The notes under the pieces: generated by a model | Database searches by the model: none | Seen by the model: the letters and a program-made list of their open reading frames with translations, nothing else | What the model was told of the DNA's origin: nothing | Program-made: the position numbers and the translations under genes | Shown: one piece after another, positions 42,397 to 43,938 of the stretch | How the letters are laid out: each line of letters opens with the position of its first letter | How positions within the stretch are numbered: the stretch's first letter is position 1 | Assembly (NCBI GenBank): GCA_944389545.1 | Contig: CALXMT010000021.1 | Span: forward strand, 1 to 43,938 | Source: an uncultured Kiritimatiellota bacterium | GTDB lineage: Bacteria > Verrucomicrobiota > Kiritimatiellia > RFP12 > DVOR01 | Length of the DNA stretch: 43,938 nt | Reading direction: 5' to 3'

Positions 42397-42629
42397 ATGA
42401 GAGAACATGGTAGTGGGCACAAGTGTTATTCGTGTGGGCGGAACGTCGCCTGTGGTTGTTTCGGTGACGTCGATGACGATGGGGTTGAGGTAGTGTATTG
42501 AATTTGTAATTTATGCGCTGAACATTATTTTCTGATAATAGTTATTCAGAGCTTAACGATGCTTTAAGGAAGTGTGACAAGATGATTGACCGCAACACTC
42601 AACAACTACAATTATTATTGGAGAAGTGA
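42397..42629 (+). pseudogene. Broken small zinc-finger gene (34-aa intact N-terminal part)
   Basis: The start is excellent (AGGAGG six bases before the ATG). The intact product ends at TGA 42499-42501 after 34 residues with CYSCGRNVACGC. Reading through the stop continues ICNLCAEHYF, a second CxxC plus His. A one-base change in the TTTT run near 42530 then leads into a helical tail (YSELNDALRKCDKMIDRN, ending LLLEK at 42629). Together they would make a two-CxxC zinc-finger protein of about 77 residues. Either the gene is decayed, or the 34-aa peptide is the functional product, or the assembly has errors. The tail ends 2 nt before the next ATG. Confidence 0.6.
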
Positions 42630-42631
42630 CG

Positions 42632-43177
42632 ATGCACGCATATGGAAAAGGAACTTTGGATGATATGCGCACTACATTGGCAAATACCTTTAGTACTGCC
42701 ATTGCGTCTTGTGATGTGATTATTCCTCCTCTTGGCAAGAACAGAAGTTTGACGCTTGTGGCTCGATTTCTTGCTTGTCCAACTGTGGGTATTTTTGGAG
42801 ATTTGTGGCTTGGTATTGATGTCTTATTGCCAGGCGATACACAAAACGAGGGGTTGTATTCGCCAACACTACTGCGTCCTTCTGTGTCTTTTTATTGTAA
42901 AGACATGAATTACAAGAATAACAAACGAAAGTCAGATAAAATACAGTGGAAGGCAAGCGAGTTGCCTGTACCGTTCCTTGTTGCCAATCTGTTATGGTTT
43001 CAGAAGAATAATTTCGTGGATGTGGCATTCGGATATAAGGAACATAAATACTTGCGTATTTTGGCAAAAGGATCTCCTCAGGCATATTTCCGGCCGACTC
43101 GGTTTTGGAATATCGCGGAGGCGGGGCATATCACGGATTTGATTGTTGAGTTCGTAAGAATGTGGTGCAAGGTTTGA
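42632..43177 (+). CDS. Hypothetical protein in AT-rich cassette (181 aa)
   Basis: Not recognised. There is no signal peptide or clear transmembrane segment; it is a mixed alpha/beta soluble protein with several aromatic stretches (FGDLWLGIDVLLPGD near 55-69, VPFLVANLLWFQKN near 113-126). GGAGAAG lies before the ATG. Codons are A/T-ending (TTT, TTG, AAA), unlike the C-ending use in pflB or nagA, suggesting recent acquisition. It follows the broken zinc-finger gene without a gap and precedes another unknown gene. Confidence 0.75.
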   Translation: MHAYGKGTLDDMRTTLANTFSTAIASCDVIIPPLGKNRSLTLVARFLACPTVGIFGDLWLGIDVLLPGDTQNEGLYSPTLLRPSVSFYCKDMNYKNNKRKSDKIQWKASELPVPFLVANLLWFQKNNFVDVAFGYKEHKYLRILAKGSPQAYFRPTRFWNIAEAGHITDLIVEFVRMWCKV

Positions 43178-43205
43178 GCATTTCGTTTGTACGCAAAAGG
43201 AGACA

Positions 43206-43607
43206 ATGATGAAGCCCTATTACAATTGTAGGTTTGTGCAAAAAAAGAACATGCCCCTTGATGGTCAGACGTTCCAAGAGGCGATACGTTTTCCGCTTTC
43301 GTGGCGCACGCATATGGAGGAGGTGGTGGCGTACGCATATGACTACGATCGCGGGCATGATTGCTTGTCTTGTGTACGTATTGGCATTTCCCTTTCGCGT
43401 GACTCATTCGTCAATCGCCGGGGGGACTTCGCATGGCATGAGTTTCATGCCTTGTTGGAGAAGCTGGAAAATCAATTGGATGGGTATGGATTTAAAGTTG
43501 ATGGGGCGCTCAGTCGCTGGGATACGGATTGCGTAAAACATCCACTTCCGTCTTATCATGATCCTCGCGGATTCTACTATGAGGTGGAAGGGGAGGATGA
43601 GGACTGA
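43206..43607 (+). CDS. Hypothetical acidic-tailed protein in AT-rich cassette (133 aa)
   Basis: Not recognised. It is soluble, aromatic-rich (HMEEVVAYAYDYDRGHD), with a WHEFHALLEKLENQL helix in the middle and a Glu/Asp-rich C-terminus (EVEGEDED). AAAAGGAGACA precedes two adjacent ATGs (43206 and 43209); either could serve. It has the same A/T-leaning codons as the previous gene. The size and acidity would suit an immunity-type or adaptor protein, but nothing in the sequence proves this. Confidence 0.72.
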   Translation: MMKPYYNCRFVQKKNMPLDGQTFQEAIRFPLSWRTHMEEVVAYAYDYDRGHDCLSCVRIGISLSRDSFVNRRGDFAWHEFHALLEKLENQLDGYGFKVDGALSRWDTDCVKHPLPSYHDPRGFYYEVEGEDED

Positions 43608-43689
43608 TTGTCTCGGGGAAGGTTTGAGACGAGGACACCGTGGTTTGGGGCTGTTACGGGAGTCGTGTGCGGTATCAATTGGGGCTAGG

Positions 43690-43740
43690 AAGGCGTTTGG
43701 GGAAGGACGAAAAGGACAGTAAGGACGCAAGGGACTGCTA
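43690..43740. repeat. 9-bp GGAC repeat block in the terminal gene-free region
   Basis: AAGGACGAA/AAGGACAGT/AAGGACGCA steps match the TAGGAC module seen elsewhere. The rest of 43608-43938 has no gene. It ends with GTGTCCGGAAAA (about 43923), resembling the end of the 16201-16366 element, cut by the window edge. Confidence 0.55.
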
Positions 43741-43938
43741 CGACGTATTGGGCGTGGTCGTGGGGGGCTGTGTTTGGATGCTTTTCCGTTAAAGTGGGTG
43801 GGGCAGTGGGGGCCCCGCAGCCCCTCTCAGGGTGCGCGAAAACATTATGCACTATCCACTATGGTCAAATCTAGAAGTAATTGCAACAAAAGACGGGTAA
43901 ATACGCGGGGGTGCGCGATTAGGTGTCCGGAAAATGCT

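Noticed and set aside
42499-42501. TGA read as selenocysteine or as a recoding site in the zinc-finger gene
   Set aside because: No selenocysteine insertion hairpin is evident after the TGA, and a separate frameshift is also needed; decay or error is simpler.
1-43938. tRNA or rRNA genes, or complete insertion sequences
   Set aside because: I saw no cloverleaf with a TTCGA-type arm, no rRNA signature and no transposase in reading the window; a covariance-model scan would be needed to exclude small RNAs fully.

Overview
The window is 43.9 kb of GC-rich bacterial chromosome. I infer a Gram-negative, probably anaerobic, gut-type bacterium of the Verrucomicrobiota/Kiritimatiellota kind. The grounds are LPS synthesis (kdsB), many lipoproteins plus lgt, a PEP-CTERM surface protein, a formylglycine sulfatase with a Tat signal, a very large autotransporter-like/LamG surface protein, and glycyl-radical fermentation (pflB). 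No rRNA or tRNA was seen, so the taxonomy is an inference.

Layout. 1-834: repeat mosaic. 835-7407 (-): 2190-aa surface protein with a C9 tract just after its signal peptide. 7408-8400: promoter, then repeat mosaic. 8405-8794 (-): ridA. 8910-9224 (-): small Cys-motif protein whose start codon abuts a 3 x 69 bp repeat. 9618-16115 (-): tight eight-gene operon ilvA, ABC ATPase, ABC permease, holB, aroQ, plsY, gpsA, kdsB. 16116-16680: inverted-repeat (MITE-like) element and a strong sigma70-type promoter. 16681-25670 (+): eight-gene envelope operon of lipoproteins, LPP20/FlgT-like secreted proteins and paired TPR proteins, including a 36-aa mini-lipoprotein, closed by an intrinsic terminator. This is the best candidate for an undescribed system. 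25732-26600: repeat mosaic. 26716-28953: pflB. 29070-29223: seven-copy 23-bp repeat array. 29544-30707: nagA. 31240-34721: lgt, LUD-domain gene, rimO, rnhB. 35178-39160: PEP-CTERM protein, then sulfatase plus secreted beta-rich protein. 39361-42086: M3 peptidase and YgjP-like metalloprotein. 42325-43607: AT-richer, probably acquired cassette with a broken zinc-finger gene and two unknown genes.

Two themes cut across the window. First, nearly every gap between transcription units is built from the same modules: short tandem repeats of 7, 8 or 9 bp alternating with perfect hairpins. Two long copies show compensatory base changes in their stems. Second, poly-G/C tracts of 9 to 11 bases sit at sites where slippage would switch genes: inside the large surface protein, inside the promoter spacer of the PEP-CTERM gene, inside the promoter of the zinc-finger cassette, and just upstream of the YgjP-like gene. 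Promoters follow TTGACN-17-TATAGT-like or TGCTATNNT patterns and tend to have G-rich spacers.

How the genes fit together. The minus-strand operon supplies membrane phospholipid (gpsA, plsY), LPS (kdsB) and amino-acid (ilvA, aroQ) precursors. lgt lipidates the lipoproteins made by the 16.7-25.7 kb operon. The sulfatase, nagA and pflB suggest growth on sulfated, amino-sugar-rich host glycans such as mucin, with mixed-acid fermentation.
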